Shown here one piece after another: positions 1 through 9,090 of a stretch of DNA of 64,000 nucleotides (positions are counted from its first letter, which is position 1; every line of letters starts with the position of its first letter). The stretch comes from Bacteroidota bacterium (lineage in GTDB: Bacteria > Bacteroidota > Bacteroidia > Bacteroidales > VadinHA17): positions 35,435 through 99,434 of the forward strand of contig JADFDS010000005.1 in assembly GCA_018262715.1 (NCBI GenBank), read 5' to 3'. Below the pieces are notes generated by a model. That model worked only from the letters and a program-made list of their open reading frames with translations, was not told where the DNA came from and made no database searches. The position numbers and the translations under genes are program-made.

Positions 1-246
1 AAGATACCAGGATATGCCGACAATGGCCACCATCCTGAAGACCGACAGGGCAACCTTTCCTGTCTTGCCTCCCCACTCCATGCCAAAAGCCATTCCGTTG
101 TTCTCAAGAAAATGAATCCTGAACCAGTTTCCCAGCACAGGTATTTCATCGCCGATAACCATATTGGTTTTGACAATGATCTTTACAATCTGATCAACAA
201 TCAGGATGGAAAATATAAGAAGCAGTGCCTTTGTCCGGTTTGACAT
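1..246 (-). CDS. lspA: Lipoprotein signal peptidase (signal peptidase II), partial
   Basis: Inner-membrane aspartyl protease that cleaves signal peptides from prolipoproteins after lipidation of the +1 cysteine. The 82 visible codons start at ATG 246-244 and run off the left edge, so the catalytic C-terminal part is missing. Visible are an N-terminal membrane segment, the family's DQIVK stretch (about residue 18), and the ENNGMAFGM motif near residue 55 that matches the conserved ENxGxAFG block. The lipoproteins encoded elsewhere in the window (for example at 34956 and 37371) would be substrates. The assignment rests on these motifs and the start position. Confidence 0.88.
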   Translation of the reverse strand, partial: MSNRTKALLLIFSILIVDQIVKIIVKTNMVIGDEIPVLGNWFRIHFLENNGMAFGMEWGGKTGKVALSVFRMVAIVGISWYL

Positions 247-342
247 CACGATTTAATTTGGCCGCAAAATAGCAAAAAAACGGCAATTACCTCATTTAAA
301 TGCTGATAGTGTGTCATCCGGCTATTCTCCCGGTGAACGGGA

Positions 343-1983
343 TCAGTAATAAAGGAATCTCTTGATCTTCAGTGTTGCGGTCTTCTGGAACGGCTCCGGC
401 TGGTAAACCACCAGCTGAAGCTGGCTGTACCTGTTCACCCGTGAATTGACATACCGCTGCAGTTCTTCAAGGTATTCATTGATGATCAGCTCTGCCTGGT
501 CGGCGAAATCCTTCTTCATCTGGGCATATTTGGCCTGCAGTTCCTCGATGTTCAGGTGAACCATGGCAACAAGCTTGCCCTTTTTCTGTACAACAAGTGA
601 TTCAATGACATGGCCGAAATCATTGATGACTGATTCGATCTCTTCCGGGTAAATATTCTCTCCGCTTGAGCCAACGATCATATTTTTAAGCCTTCCCCTT
701 ATGCTCAGGTAGCCATGTTTGTCAACCACTCCGAGATCACCGGTCCTGAACCATCCGTCAGGAGTCAGCACTTCGGCGGTCATTGCCGGTTCGCGGTAGT
801 AGCCTTTCATCACATTTTCGCCCCTTGCCCATATTTCACCTTCGCCGGTGACAGGGTCGGGATTTTTGATCCTGAGTGTGACGCCCTGCATGGCGGGTCC
901 GGTGGAGCCATGCCTGCATGAGCCGACCTTTGTTCCGGCAAGCAGCGGCGAAGTCTCGGTAAGACCGTATCCGATGGCATACGGGAATCTGGCATCAAGC
1001 AGAAACTGTTCAACCGTCGGATTGAGTTTTGCGCCGCCAACACCAAAGAACCTCAGTCTGCCTCCGAATGCCTCATATATTTTCTTTCCTGCAATCCTGT
1101 TCAGCAGACGGCGGAACAGCGGAGTGCCATAAAGGAATGCCACAACCTTGTTCTTGTGGAACGTAGGGGCCACCTTGTTGAAATAGACCTTCTCCATGAT
1201 CAGCGGCACGGTAAGCATGGTTGTGGGCCTGACCTGCTGAAGGGCAGGAAGAAGAACTGATGGCGTGGGGGCCTTGCGCAGGTACCAGATCATGGCACCG
1301 TTGAATAACGGAAGAATCAACCCGAGAGTCTGCTCATAGGTATGTGACAGAGGCAGGATTGAAAGGAAAACATCACTCTCAACCACATACTGTATTGTCA
1401 TAACCTGCCTGGCGGTAAAGCAGATATTCCTGTGGGTCAGCATTACCCCTTTTGACTTGCCTGTTGTGCCCGACGTATATATAATCACGGCCAGGTCTTC
1501 CTCTGCTACATTGTATTTTCCTGACGGTTCAGACCCGGCAACAAAAAGTACCTGGTCATTTCCTGAAGTGATCCGGAAATCGTCAATTGCAATTACCGTT
1601 TCGAGCGCTTCCGGTTTGAATTCGGCAACCTTATGGGCGAGGTTGCCTGAAAGGAACAGGGCCTTTGCTTCGGAGTGGTTCAGTACGTTAGCAATCTCTC
1701 CCGGAGTGAAGTCCGGAAGAATTGGTACGGCTACCGCTCCCATGGAGGTTATGGCCAGGTAAGCCGCTCCCCAGTTGGGCATGCTTGTGCTCAGTATGGC
1801 CACCTTGTCACCGGGTGTTATCCGGAGATCTTCAAGGAGCCTCATCACTGACCGTGTTCTTTCCTTGAGCTGGTGATATGTAATAACATCCTCTCCCACA
1901 AATCCCATTGCATTGTTCTTTCCGTGCTTCCTGAAGCTCTCCCCGGCAAGAAACGGGATTGTCAACATCTCGTTATTATTCAT
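343..1983 (-). CDS. Long-chain acyl-CoA synthetase (AMP-forming)
   Basis: A 546-residue adenylate-forming enzyme that activates a fatty acid to acyl-AMP and then acyl-CoA. The AMP-binding P-loop YTSGTTGKSKG lies at about 169-179, followed by the GYGLTETSP block and the GWFRTGDLG signature, so the adenylation and C-terminal subdomains are both present. Length fits the FadD/FAA1-like group. The final residues include the catalytic-lysine region (KTATLKIKR). It reads toward lspA, 97 bp away, and is probably transcribed alone from a TAnnTTTG box at 2005-2012. Chain-length specificity cannot be read from sequence; another carboxylic acid substrate is possible. Confidence 0.9.
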   Translation of the reverse strand: MNNNEMLTIPFLAGESFRKHGKNNAMGFVGEDVITYHQLKERTRSVMRLLEDLRITPGDKVAILSTSMPNWGAAYLAITSMGAVAVPILPDFTPGEIANVLNHSEAKALFLSGNLAHKVAEFKPEALETVIAIDDFRITSGNDQVLFVAGSEPSGKYNVAEEDLAVIIYTSGTTGKSKGVMLTHRNICFTARQVMTIQYVVESDVFLSILPLSHTYEQTLGLILPLFNGAMIWYLRKAPTPSVLLPALQQVRPTTMLTVPLIMEKVYFNKVAPTFHKNKVVAFLYGTPLFRRLLNRIAGKKIYEAFGGRLRFFGVGGAKLNPTVEQFLLDARFPYAIGYGLTETSPLLAGTKVGSCRHGSTGPAMQGVTLRIKNPDPVTGEGEIWARGENVMKGYYREPAMTAEVLTPDGWFRTGDLGVVDKHGYLSIRGRLKNMIVGSSGENIYPEEIESVINDFGHVIESLVVQKKGKLVAMVHLNIEELQAKYAQMKKDFADQAELIINEYLEELQRYVNSRVNRYSQLQLVVYQPEPFQKTATLKIKRFLYY

Positions 1984-2004
1984 TGGCTATGAATGTATTG
2001 GGCG

Positions 2005-2012
2005 CAAAGATA
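2005..2012 (-). promoter_or_regulatory. Putative -7 box for the acyl-CoA synthetase gene
   Basis: On the minus strand the bases read TATCTTTG, a match to the Bacteroidota -7 consensus TAnnTTTG, 21 bp upstream of the ATG at 1983. No convincing -33 element was seen. Confidence 0.45.
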
Positions 2013-2095
2013 CTTTTTAATTAATATGTACGACATTTAAACGTGTAAATATCATAGTTAAATATCCCCGTAAACAAATATCGGTCTAAATAGTT

Positions 2096-2103
2096 TATTT
2101 TTG
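2096..2103 (+). promoter_or_regulatory. Putative -7 box for the queD-polA operon
   Basis: TATTTTTG matches TAnnTTTG and lies 22 bp before the ATG at 2126 in an AT-rich divergent intergenic region. A -33 element is not obvious. Confidence 0.5.
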
Positions 2104-2125
2104 CGTAGACCAAACACTTGCACAC

Positions 2126-2575
2126 ATGGCCCTGATACGGGTAACCAAGGAATTTCGCTTTGAGATGGCACATGCCCTCTGGAACTATGACGGTCCCTGC
2201 CGGAACGTTCATGGTCATTCATATATCCTCTACGTGACTCTTGCCGGGGAGCCGGTAAATGATCCTGACCATCCCAGGAACGGGATGGTGATTGATTTCG
2301 GAGATCTGAAGAAGATTGTCCGTGAGAACATTGTTGACAGGTTTGACCATGCCCTGATGGTTTCCGGGCTGGCTCCCGCCGCCACTGTTGAGGCATACCG
2401 TCAGCACTTCGGCAATGTCATAGTTTCGCCCTACCAGCCTACGTGCGAGAACCTGGTAGCCGATATTGCAGCCACGCTGGGCGGCAGAATGCCGGAAGGA
2501 ACATATCTCCACAGCATCAGGTTATTTGAAACAGCCACGGCCTGCGCGGAGTGGCATGCATCCGAAAACAGGTGA
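2126..2575 (+). CDS. queD: 6-carboxytetrahydropterin synthase (QueD/PTPS family)
   Basis: A 149-residue PTPS-fold enzyme, expected to convert 7,8-dihydroneopterin triphosphate to 6-carboxytetrahydropterin in queuosine precursor synthesis. The zinc ligands are visible as H16 (EMAHAL) and H29/H31 (VHGHSY), with the catalytic cysteine C25 just before them (GPCRNVHGH). The region from about 62 to 80 carries the family's VIDFGDLKK block, and LFETATACAEW near the C-terminus is typical. A TAnnTTTG box lies just upstream. The stop overlaps the likely GTG start of polA. No other queuosine genes are in the window, so a different pterin role remains possible. Confidence 0.85.
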   Translation: MALIRVTKEFRFEMAHALWNYDGPCRNVHGHSYILYVTLAGEPVNDPDHPRNGMVIDFGDLKKIVRENIVDRFDHALMVSGLAPAATVEAYRQHFGNVIVSPYQPTCENLVADIAATLGGRMPEGTYLHSIRLFETATACAEWHASENR

Positions 2576-5415
2576 AAGAGACAGATAACGACAGGCGGCT
2601 CTTTCTGCTCGATGCATATGCATTGATCTTCAGATCATATTATGCCTTCATAAGAAATCCCCGTGTCACATCCAGGGGGATGAATACATCAGCCATCTTC
2701 GGCTTCCTGCTTACGCTTGAGGATCTGCTCTCCAAACAGAAACCCTCGCATATCGCAGTTGTCTTTGACCCGCCCGGACCAACGTTCAGGAACGAGATCT
2801 ATCCCGCCTATAAGGCGAACCGTGACGCCACTCCTGAAGACATCAAGATTGCCGTCCCCTATATCAAGCGTCTCCTGGAGGCCTTCCGCATTCCGGTCAT
2901 TGAGGTTCCGGGCTACGAGGCTGACGATGTGATAGGGACGCTGGCACGCAAGGCGGCAGAACAGGGTTACAGGGCATTCATGATGACCCCCGACAAGGAT
3001 TTTGCACAGCTGGTCACTGACAATGTGGTCATGTACAGGCCGGGTCGCTCGGGAGGTGAGGCAGAGATATGGGGCAGGGAAGAGATTGTCCGGGAATACG
3101 GTGTGCCACCGGAACACATCACTGACCTGCTCGGGTTGATGGGTGACACCTCCGACAATATCCCCGGGGCCCCCGGAATAGGCCCTAAAACGGCCTGTAA
3201 GCTCATTACGGAACACGGGGCGGTGGAGAGCCTCCTTGAAAACACCTCGGCGCTCCAGGGCCGTCAAAAGGACATTATCGAACAAAACAGGGAACAGATA
3301 CTTCTTTCCAAGCGCCTTGCCACCATCGAACAGGATGTGCCGGTTGAGTTCCGGCATGCCGGGTTTCACCGGCAGGAGACCGACACAGAGGCACTCCGGA
3401 AGCTTTACGAGGAGCTCGAGTTCAGAACCATGGCCTCAAAGCTTCCTGCTCCCGGTACCCGGCAAACCGCCCGGACAGATCTGCTGTCTCAGTCTGCCGG
3501 CGACACAGCTGCACAGGATGCGCCACCTGCTGCCGCTATGCCGAAGACAGGTGAGTCCCAGGGATCACTCTTCGGTGAAATATCATCACCTGCCGGAAAA
3601 ACATCAGCAAACATAGGTACTGCTCCTCACAGATATACCCTGATCGAGACGGAGAAGGAATCGGCAAGGCTGGCTTCGGAGTTGTCAAAACTGAGCGATT
3701 TCTGTTTTGACACCGAGACAAACTCGCTTGATCCGCTCAACGCACAGCTGGTTTCAATAGCCTTCTCCTGGGAGAAGGGTTCAGGCACGATGCTCTGGCT
3801 CCCGCCTGAGAAGGACGAGGCCCTGAAACTCCTTGAACCGCTCAGGTCTGTCCTGGAGAATGAAAAGATCAGGAAGACCGGGCAGAACCTCAAATTCGAC
3901 ATACAGGTGCTTGCGGGATACGGAATCAGCGTCAGAGGGCCCCTTTTTGACACCATGCTTGCCCACTATCTTCTGGAACCTGATATGCGCCACAATATGG
4001 ACCTGCTGTCAGAACAGTACCTTGGATATGAACCTGTTCATATCGAGGAGCTTATAGGAGAACGGGGCCCGCGGCAGAAAACCATGAGGGAGGTTGACAG
4101 GGAGAGAGTCAAGGAGTACGCAGTTGAGGATACCGATGTGACATGGCAACTGATGAAGCTCTTTGAGCCGATGCTCATAAAACAGGAGCTCGATACGCTG
4201 GCAGCCGGGATTGAAATGCCGCTGATCAGGGTACTGGCAGCCATGGAACGTACCGGGGTGCTGCTGGATGAAAGCGTACTGAAAAAATATGCCGTCACCC
4301 TTCGGGAGAATATCATCAGGCTGGAGCAGGAGATCTACACTTTTGCCGGACACGAGTTCAATATCTCATCGCCTAAACAACTGGGTGATATCCTGTTTGT
4401 CAGACTGCGCCTTGACGACAATGCCAGGCTGACAAAGACAAAGCAGTACCGTACTGATGAAGAGGTGCTCCAGCGTCTTACGGGCAGGCACCCCATCATT
4501 GAAAAGGTGCTTGAGTACCGCGGGCTGAAGAAACTGCTCTCCACCTATGTGGAGGCGCTGCCTCAGCTTGTAGATCCCGGTACCGGCAGGATTCACACCA
4601 CATACAACCAGGCTGTTGCCTCTACCGGCAGGCTCAGCTCAACCAATCCCAATCTTCAGAACATCCCGGTACGGGATTCTGAAGGCCGTGAAATACGCAA
4701 GGCCTTTATTCCGGCGAATGGCAAGATCTTCCTGAGTGCAGACTACTCACAGATAGAGCTGAGGCTTATGGCTCACCTGAGTGGTGACAGCGCCATGATT
4801 TCCGATTTTCTCTCCGGGCAGGACATTCATGCTGCCACTGCCTCGAAGATCTTCGGGGTGCCGGTAGCTGATGTCACACGTGAGATGCGCGCAAGGGCCA
4901 AGACAGCCAACTTCGGGATCATCTATGGAATCTCGGCCTTTGGCCTGTCAGAGAGGCTGACAATAGGCCGCAAGGAGGCAAAGGAGCTCATTGACGGCTA
5001 CTTCAGCTCATACCCCGGTGTTAAGGCATACATGGATGAGAGCATACGAAGGGCCAGGGAGCTCGGGTATGTCACAACAATGTTCGGCAGGAGGCGTTAC
5101 CTGCCTGATATTCACTCGAGGAACCAGGTTGTGCGGGGGAACGCAGAACGGAACGCCATCAACGCACCTCTTCAGGGCAGCGCAGCCGACATAATCAAGA
5201 TTGCCATGATAAGAATCGCCACCAGGCTGGAGCGCGAGATGCCCGGGGCAAAGATGATCCTGCAGGTGCATGACGAACTCATCTTCGAGGTTGATGAGAG
5301 CGAGGTGAAAAAGCTCGCCGACCTTGTCATGGAAGAGATGAAGGGGGCAGCACAGCTGAGCGTACCGCTGGAGGTGGATACGGGAACGGGTTATAACTGG
5401 CTGGAGGCACACTGA
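2572..5415 (+). CDS. polA: DNA polymerase I with both exonuclease domains
   Basis: Replication and repair polymerase that processes Okazaki fragments and fills gaps. Three domains are visible in order: the 5'-3' exonuclease/flap domain (about 1-290), a 3'-5' exonuclease domain with an intact FDTET motif (D380, E382), and the family A polymerase domain with DYSQIELR (D724) and VHDE (D901). The proofreading residues are therefore retained. I prefer the GTG at 2572 (947 residues), which overlaps the queD stop as GTGA; an in-frame GTG at 2551 would add seven residues inside queD. A low-complexity Ala/Pro/Thr linker sits between the two nuclease domains. Confidence 0.95.
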   Translation: MKETDNDRRLFLLDAYALIFRSYYAFIRNPRVTSRGMNTSAIFGFLLTLEDLLSKQKPSHIAVVFDPPGPTFRNEIYPAYKANRDATPEDIKIAVPYIKRLLEAFRIPVIEVPGYEADDVIGTLARKAAEQGYRAFMMTPDKDFAQLVTDNVVMYRPGRSGGEAEIWGREEIVREYGVPPEHITDLLGLMGDTSDNIPGAPGIGPKTACKLITEHGAVESLLENTSALQGRQKDIIEQNREQILLSKRLATIEQDVPVEFRHAGFHRQETDTEALRKLYEELEFRTMASKLPAPGTRQTARTDLLSQSAGDTAAQDAPPAAAMPKTGESQGSLFGEISSPAGKTSANIGTAPHRYTLIETEKESARLASELSKLSDFCFDTETNSLDPLNAQLVSIAFSWEKGSGTMLWLPPEKDEALKLLEPLRSVLENEKIRKTGQNLKFDIQVLAGYGISVRGPLFDTMLAHYLLEPDMRHNMDLLSEQYLGYEPVHIEELIGERGPRQKTMREVDRERVKEYAVEDTDVTWQLMKLFEPMLIKQELDTLAAGIEMPLIRVLAAMERTGVLLDESVLKKYAVTLRENIIRLEQEIYTFAGHEFNISSPKQLGDILFVRLRLDDNARLTKTKQYRTDEEVLQRLTGRHPIIEKVLEYRGLKKLLSTYVEALPQLVDPGTGRIHTTYNQAVASTGRLSSTNPNLQNIPVRDSEGREIRKAFIPANGKIFLSADYSQIELRLMAHLSGDSAMISDFLSGQDIHAATASKIFGVPVADVTREMRARAKTANFGIIYGISAFGLSERLTIGRKEAKELIDGYFSSYPGVKAYMDESIRRARELGYVTTMFGRRRYLPDIHSRNQVVRGNAERNAINAPLQGSAADIIKIAMIRIATRLEREMPGAKMILQVHDELIFEVDESEVKKLADLVMEEMKGAAQLSVPLEVDTGTGYNWLEAH

Positions 5416-5417
5416 AA

Positions 5418-5654
5418 ATGGCAGCGGAAGTCAGGATTCTGTATTTCGGAGCGGCACAGGAAGCCACCGGGAAAAGCGATGAAACAATTGTGGCGGGGGA
5501 TACGGCTTCAGTGCGCAACCAGCTGATATCCAGGTATCCTGCCCTGAAGCAGATCCCTTTCAGGATGGCCCTGAACCGGACATTGCTTAAAGGTGAATCT
5601 GAGTTACAAAAAAGTGATATTATTGCAATAATGCCTCCCTTCCAGGGAGGTTGA
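5418..5654 (+). CDS. moaD: Molybdopterin synthase small subunit (MoaD-like)
   Basis: A 78-residue beta-grasp protein ending in Gly-Gly (FQGG). In MoaD the C-terminal glycine is converted to the thiocarboxylate that donates sulfur during molybdopterin formation. It starts 2 bp after the polA stop and overlaps moaE, which encodes its partner subunit. The identification rests on size, the terminal GG, the PPF-type sequence before it, and the adjacent moaE. Earlier pathway genes (moaA, moaC, moeB) are not in the window. Confidence 0.85.
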   Translation: MAAEVRILYFGAAQEATGKSDETIVAGDTASVRNQLISRYPALKQIPFRMALNRTLLKGESELQKSDIIAIMPPFQGG

Positions 5655-5671
5655 ACATTACACTTCTGCAA

Positions 5672-6073
5672 ATGAAAAACAGGTATCTGGTCGGGGGGCC
5701 AATCACACCTATCCTTATTTCTGAACTGATGACGCTTGGCAATGATGATGCCGGCGCCGGGGCAGTCTCAATATTCATCGGAAGGGTGCGTGACGATGAG
5801 ACGGACGGAAAGAGAGTAACGGCTATCGAATATTCTGCATACGAAGAAATGGCAGTAAAGGAGGCTGAGGAGGTAATCACAACGGTCAAATCAGCTTTCA
5901 GCGATGTAAGGTCGGTAATCATTGTTCACTCCCTGGGAGTGGTGAAGGCAGGCGAGGCTTCCCTCTTTATTATGGTCACGTCTGGTCATCGCGATCACGC
6001 GACACGCGCATGCCGCCACGCTCTTGAGATGATCAAGGAACGGCTCCCCGTGTGGAAAAAGGAACTCTACTGA
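5672..6073 (+). CDS. moaE: Molybdopterin synthase large subunit (MoaE)
   Basis: Large subunit of molybdopterin synthase, which inserts two sulfurs into precursor Z to give molybdopterin. Family features include the IFIGRVRD block near residue 35, the EYSAYEEMA block, HSLGVVKAGEAS, and the HRDHATRACRHALEMIKERLPVWKKE C-terminal region, read here in pieces. The ATG at 5672 gives 133 residues. An in-frame TTG at 5651 overlaps the moaD stop (TTGA) and would add seven residues; a GGGAGG stretch sits too close to that TTG to serve it well. Co-transcription with moaD and polA is likely. Confidence 0.88.
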   Translation: MKNRYLVGGPITPILISELMTLGNDDAGAGAVSIFIGRVRDDETDGKRVTAIEYSAYEEMAVKEAEEVITTVKSAFSDVRSVIIVHSLGVVKAGEASLFIMVTSGHRDHATRACRHALEMIKERLPVWKKELY

Positions 6074-6146
6074 GGAAGGGCTCCGTCAGGGGTATTCCCG
6101 GAGATGCCATTCAGCCCGCGGCTTCCGCCGGAACAGCATGATATGG

Positions 6147-7835
6147 TCATATTCCTGCCGGAGCCTTAAGCAACGATGCGTAATGCGCCCTGTTGCCGGC
6201 AATGTCAATGGCTTTCTTTATCTGGGTGTCACGGGTGACTGAATATTCCACCATACCCCAGTCATAGAAATACCTGCCTGCAAGTTCCGATTCAATCAGT
6301 TCCGTCACATCCGGACGGTACAGTGTCATCTCCCTCTCGAGGGTATGGCTGAGGCCTGATTTAAGTTTCTCCATTGCCTCCCTGTTTGAATCGTACAGAC
6401 CTTCCTCCATGGCTGTTTTGGTCAGCTCCTCAAGGATACTTTCAGAGTCGGTGCGGTATGAAAACTTCTTTCCTGCAAGGAAGTTTGTGAACTGATCCAG
6501 GTCATTTTCAGTGATCTTCAGGCTGTCAAGCACCGGAGGCCGGGGATGAGACCAGTAATACTCTGTTGCAAAGTCGAATATCATGTTCTGCACAAACAGT
6601 TCGCCTGCAAACCTGTTGAGCATGTCAGAGGGCACGGTGACATCGGGGATGATACCGCCACCGTCCCTGACGGGTCTGCCGCTTTTGGTTCTGAAGGTCT
6701 TTGTGAGCGAATCGGGAATAGCTCCCACACTCCCGTCCTCATTGCGGTGGGAGAAGTCGACCGCCTGGATGCATCTCCCGCTTGGGATGTAATACCTGGC
6801 TGTAGTCATCTTGACCTGGGCCTTGTAACTGAGAGGACGGGCCACCTGTACCAGACCTTTTCCGTAAGACCGTTCACCGACTATGACACCGCGGTCAAGA
6901 TCCTGAAGCGCTCCGGCAACAATCTCCGATGCAGAGGCAGAACCCCTGTTGATAAGCACAACCACCGGCATGTCCGGTGCAATGGGTGTCCTGTTTGTAC
7001 GGAATACCGCATCATATTGTTTTGCCCTGCCCCTGGTGCTTACCACCTCCTGGCCCGGTTTGACGAAGAGATTGACAATCTCGACAGCTTCATTGACCAA
7101 ACCCCCGGGATTGCTTCTGAGATCGAGGATTAAATCTTCCGCCCCCTGTTTATCCTTGAGGTCAATCAGCGCCTCCCGGACTTCCGCGATGCAGTTCTGT
7201 GTGAAGTTGGTAAACCGGATATAGCCGGTATTTTCGTCAACCATTCCGTAATAGGGAACGGCAGAGATGGCAATTCTTTCTCTCCTGAGTTTTTTGGTGA
7301 TGTCCTGGCCGTTACGCCTTATGATAATTTCCGCCTCGGTGCCCGGTTCTCCCTTGAGCATGTCAGAGGCCTTGTCTGAAGAAACCCCCTTCAGCGACGT
7401 TCCGTCAATGCTGATCATCAGGTCGCCGGGTCTGATACCGCTTTTATCAGCAGGGAAACCCTGGTATACATTGGTTACGAGGATGTAATCACCTGATTTT
7501 CTGATCAGAGAGCCAAAACCTCCATACTTGCCGGTTGTCATGAAATCAAGATCACCGGTCTCCTCCTCAGGGTAGTAGACGGTGTACGGGTCAAGGGTAG
7601 CAAGCATGCTGTTAATGCTCCTGGTCACCAGCTTTTCAGGGTCAATCTCATCCACATAAAAGGCATTCAGTTCCCTGAAAAGGGAGATGTATATATCCAG
7701 ATTTTTGGTGAGCCTGAAGTCCTTGTTTTCCTGCCCTCCAAGGAGAAATCCGAGGGTAATGACGGCAGTCACGGCGATTACCGGAACCAGCACTATCTTT
7801 TTTATGTTTTTGCTATTCATTGCTGAAATTTTCAC
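6147..7835 (-). CDS. Periplasmic C-terminal processing protease (S41, CtpA/Prc-like)
   Basis: A 562-residue serine protease that trims or degrades envelope proteins from their C-termini. One N-terminal membrane anchor (about 12-32) places the rest in the periplasm. A PDZ domain follows (about 105-190), then the S41 catalytic core with GSASASE (about 299-304, containing the nucleophile) and the general-base lysine in SYGKGLVQ (K326). The C-terminal 150 residues form the extra helical region typical of Bacteroidota members. It starts 4 bp after rnpA, in the cluster deoC-DUF4271-hemD-rnpA-S41. A second ATG five codons in is an alternative start. Confidence 0.92.
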   Translation of the reverse strand: MKISAMNSKNIKKIVLVPVIAVTAVITLGFLLGGQENKDFRLTKNLDIYISLFRELNAFYVDEIDPEKLVTRSINSMLATLDPYTVYYPEEETGDLDFMTTGKYGGFGSLIRKSGDYILVTNVYQGFPADKSGIRPGDLMISIDGTSLKGVSSDKASDMLKGEPGTEAEIIIRRNGQDITKKLRRERIAISAVPYYGMVDENTGYIRFTNFTQNCIAEVREALIDLKDKQGAEDLILDLRSNPGGLVNEAVEIVNLFVKPGQEVVSTRGRAKQYDAVFRTNRTPIAPDMPVVVLINRGSASASEIVAGALQDLDRGVIVGERSYGKGLVQVARPLSYKAQVKMTTARYYIPSGRCIQAVDFSHRNEDGSVGAIPDSLTKTFRTKSGRPVRDGGGIIPDVTVPSDMLNRFAGELFVQNMIFDFATEYYWSHPRPPVLDSLKITENDLDQFTNFLAGKKFSYRTDSESILEELTKTAMEEGLYDSNREAMEKLKSGLSHTLEREMTLYRPDVTELIESELAGRYFYDWGMVEYSVTRDTQIKKAIDIAGNRAHYASLLKAPAGI

Positions 7836-7839
7836 AAAG

Positions 7840-8232
7840 TTAATATTTAAGTCCTGACACTCTGGAAATCGCCTCTGTTATGCATTTCTCCGTAAATTCA
7901 CAGGGTCTGATCGAGGTGTCGGTCCAGATAATGGCGATGTCAGCATGGCGTCCGGCCTGTTTCATCAGCATGACAAGGGGCTCCTTGTTTTTACGCCAGG
8001 CCTCCCTGATTCTCCTTCGCATGAGATTCCGGTCAACGGCTTTCTTGAAATGCCTTTTAGGCACCGTGATGAGTACTCTTACGGGGTGAAGCCCTTCAAT
8101 GGCAGGAGTAAAACGGCAGATTACCCTCAGTGACGGCAGATTCAGGGATCTCCCTTCCGCAAAGAGCTCGCTGATGGCCCTGACTCCGCAGAGTCTCTCG
8201 CCTTTTCTGAATGATGCCTCCCGCTTTTTCAT
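7840..8232 (-). CDS. rnpA: Ribonuclease P protein component
   Basis: Small basic protein (130 residues) that assists the RNase P RNA in 5' processing of tRNA precursors. The N-terminal FRKGERL segment and the central RNR motif region (KKAVDRNLMRRRIREAWR, about 76-93) are diagnostic. The gene usually sits next to rpmH at the origin; here it lies between hemD and the S41 peptidase, an arrangement seen in other Bacteroidota. A strong terminator-like hairpin ends only 1-2 bases before its ATG, which suggests regulated expression or a separate start within the cluster. Confidence 0.93.
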   Translation of the reverse strand: MKKREASFRKGERLCGVRAISELFAEGRSLNLPSLRVICRFTPAIEGLHPVRVLITVPKRHFKKAVDRNLMRRRIREAWRKNKEPLVMLMKQAGRHADIAIIWTDTSIRPCEFTEKCITEAISRVSGLKY

Positions 8233-8233
8233 G

Positions 8234-8272
8234 GTAAAAAAGAAAGCATCAATCCGGGTGGATGGATGCTTC
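8234..8272 (-). terminator. Terminator-like hairpin between hemD and rnpA
   Basis: On the minus strand a stem of 7 bp (8271-8265 with 8250-8244), one mismatch, then 4 more bp (8263-8260 with 8255-8252) closes a GGGT-derived tetraloop. It is followed by a T-rich run ending at 8234. This fits an intrinsic terminator for hemD, but the T-run stops right at the rnpA start codon. Confidence 0.6.
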
Positions 8273-8298
8273 CGGTTGTATTTTATGTTCCTCCGGCG

Positions 8299-9048
8299 CT
8301 ATTTGTTATTCCTGTTAAACTCTTTAAGGAAGTTGTCAATGGCCATGGTCATTGACGGAGCCTTGGGATTGGGGGCCTGGAGATCAAGCCTGAAACCCTC
8401 GTTGGTTACCGCCTCGGCAGTGGTGGGGCCGAAGGCTGCAATCTTAACCTCGCCCTGCACAAATGTCGGGAAGTTTTCCTTCAGGGACTTGATCCCCGAA
8501 GGACTGAAAAACACTATCAGGTCATAATCAAGCTCCTTGGAATCAAAGTCCCTGCTTATGGTGCGGTATATTGTGCCGATGGTATGCCTGATCCTATTCC
8601 TTGCAAGAAGTTCCGGTATATCTGATTTGTGGGGATCTGAGAGGGGAACGAAGAAGTTTTCCTCCTTATGTTTGATTATTACGTCAATGAGGTCTTCAAA
8701 GTTAGCTTTGCCGTGGAATATCTTCCTTTTCCGGTAAACTATGTACTTCTGCAGGTAGAAGGCCACGTTCTCGGTAATGCAGAAGTACTTCATGGTGTCA
8801 GGGACGGTTACCCGCAACTCCTCACATATCCTGAAATAATGGTCTATTGCAGTTTTCGAGGTGAAAATGATTGCGGAGAAGTCTGAAAGATTGATCTTCT
8901 GCTGGCGGAAATCCTTCGCGGAAATGCCTTCAACCTGGATAAATTGTTTGAAATCAATTTTCAGGTTATACTTTTTTGCGAGCTCGAAATATGGAGATTT
9001 CGGATTGTTTGGCTCAGGCTGCGACACTAATACCTTCCTTATTTTCAA
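8299..9048 (-). CDS. hemD: Uroporphyrinogen-III synthase family protein
   Basis: A 249-residue protein resembling HemD, which closes hydroxymethylbilane with D-ring inversion to give uroporphyrinogen III in heme and corrin synthesis. The sequence shows the bilobed HemD pattern: an IIFTSKTAIDHYF block near residue 57, and FFSPSGIKSLKENF followed by AAFGPTTAEAV in the C-terminal lobe. HemD proteins are very divergent, so the call relies on these two blocks and on the conserved neighbourhood with DUF4271 and rnpA. No other heme gene is in the window. Confidence 0.8.
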   Translation of the reverse strand: MKIRKVLVSQPEPNNPKSPYFELAKKYNLKIDFKQFIQVEGISAKDFRQQKINLSDFSAIIFTSKTAIDHYFRICEELRVTVPDTMKYFCITENVAFYLQKYIVYRKRKIFHGKANFEDLIDVIIKHKEENFFVPLSDPHKSDIPELLARNRIRHTIGTIYRTISRDFDSKELDYDLIVFFSPSGIKSLKENFPTFVQGEVKIAAFGPTTAEAVTNEGFRLDLQAPNPKAPSMTMAIDNFLKEFNRNNK

Positions 9049-9090
9049 AGCCTTAAGTTTTTAGTTCAACCTTCACATTCATGCCGCAGG

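Noticed and set aside
2689..3369. 226-codon open frame antisense to polA
   Set aside because: Lies wholly inside the polymerase gene on the other strand, has no recognisable domain, and is typical of frames opposite a GC-rich coding region.
6546..7133. 195-codon open frame opposite the S41 peptidase
   Set aside because: Antisense to the catalytic core of a clear protease gene; no domain or promoter supports it.
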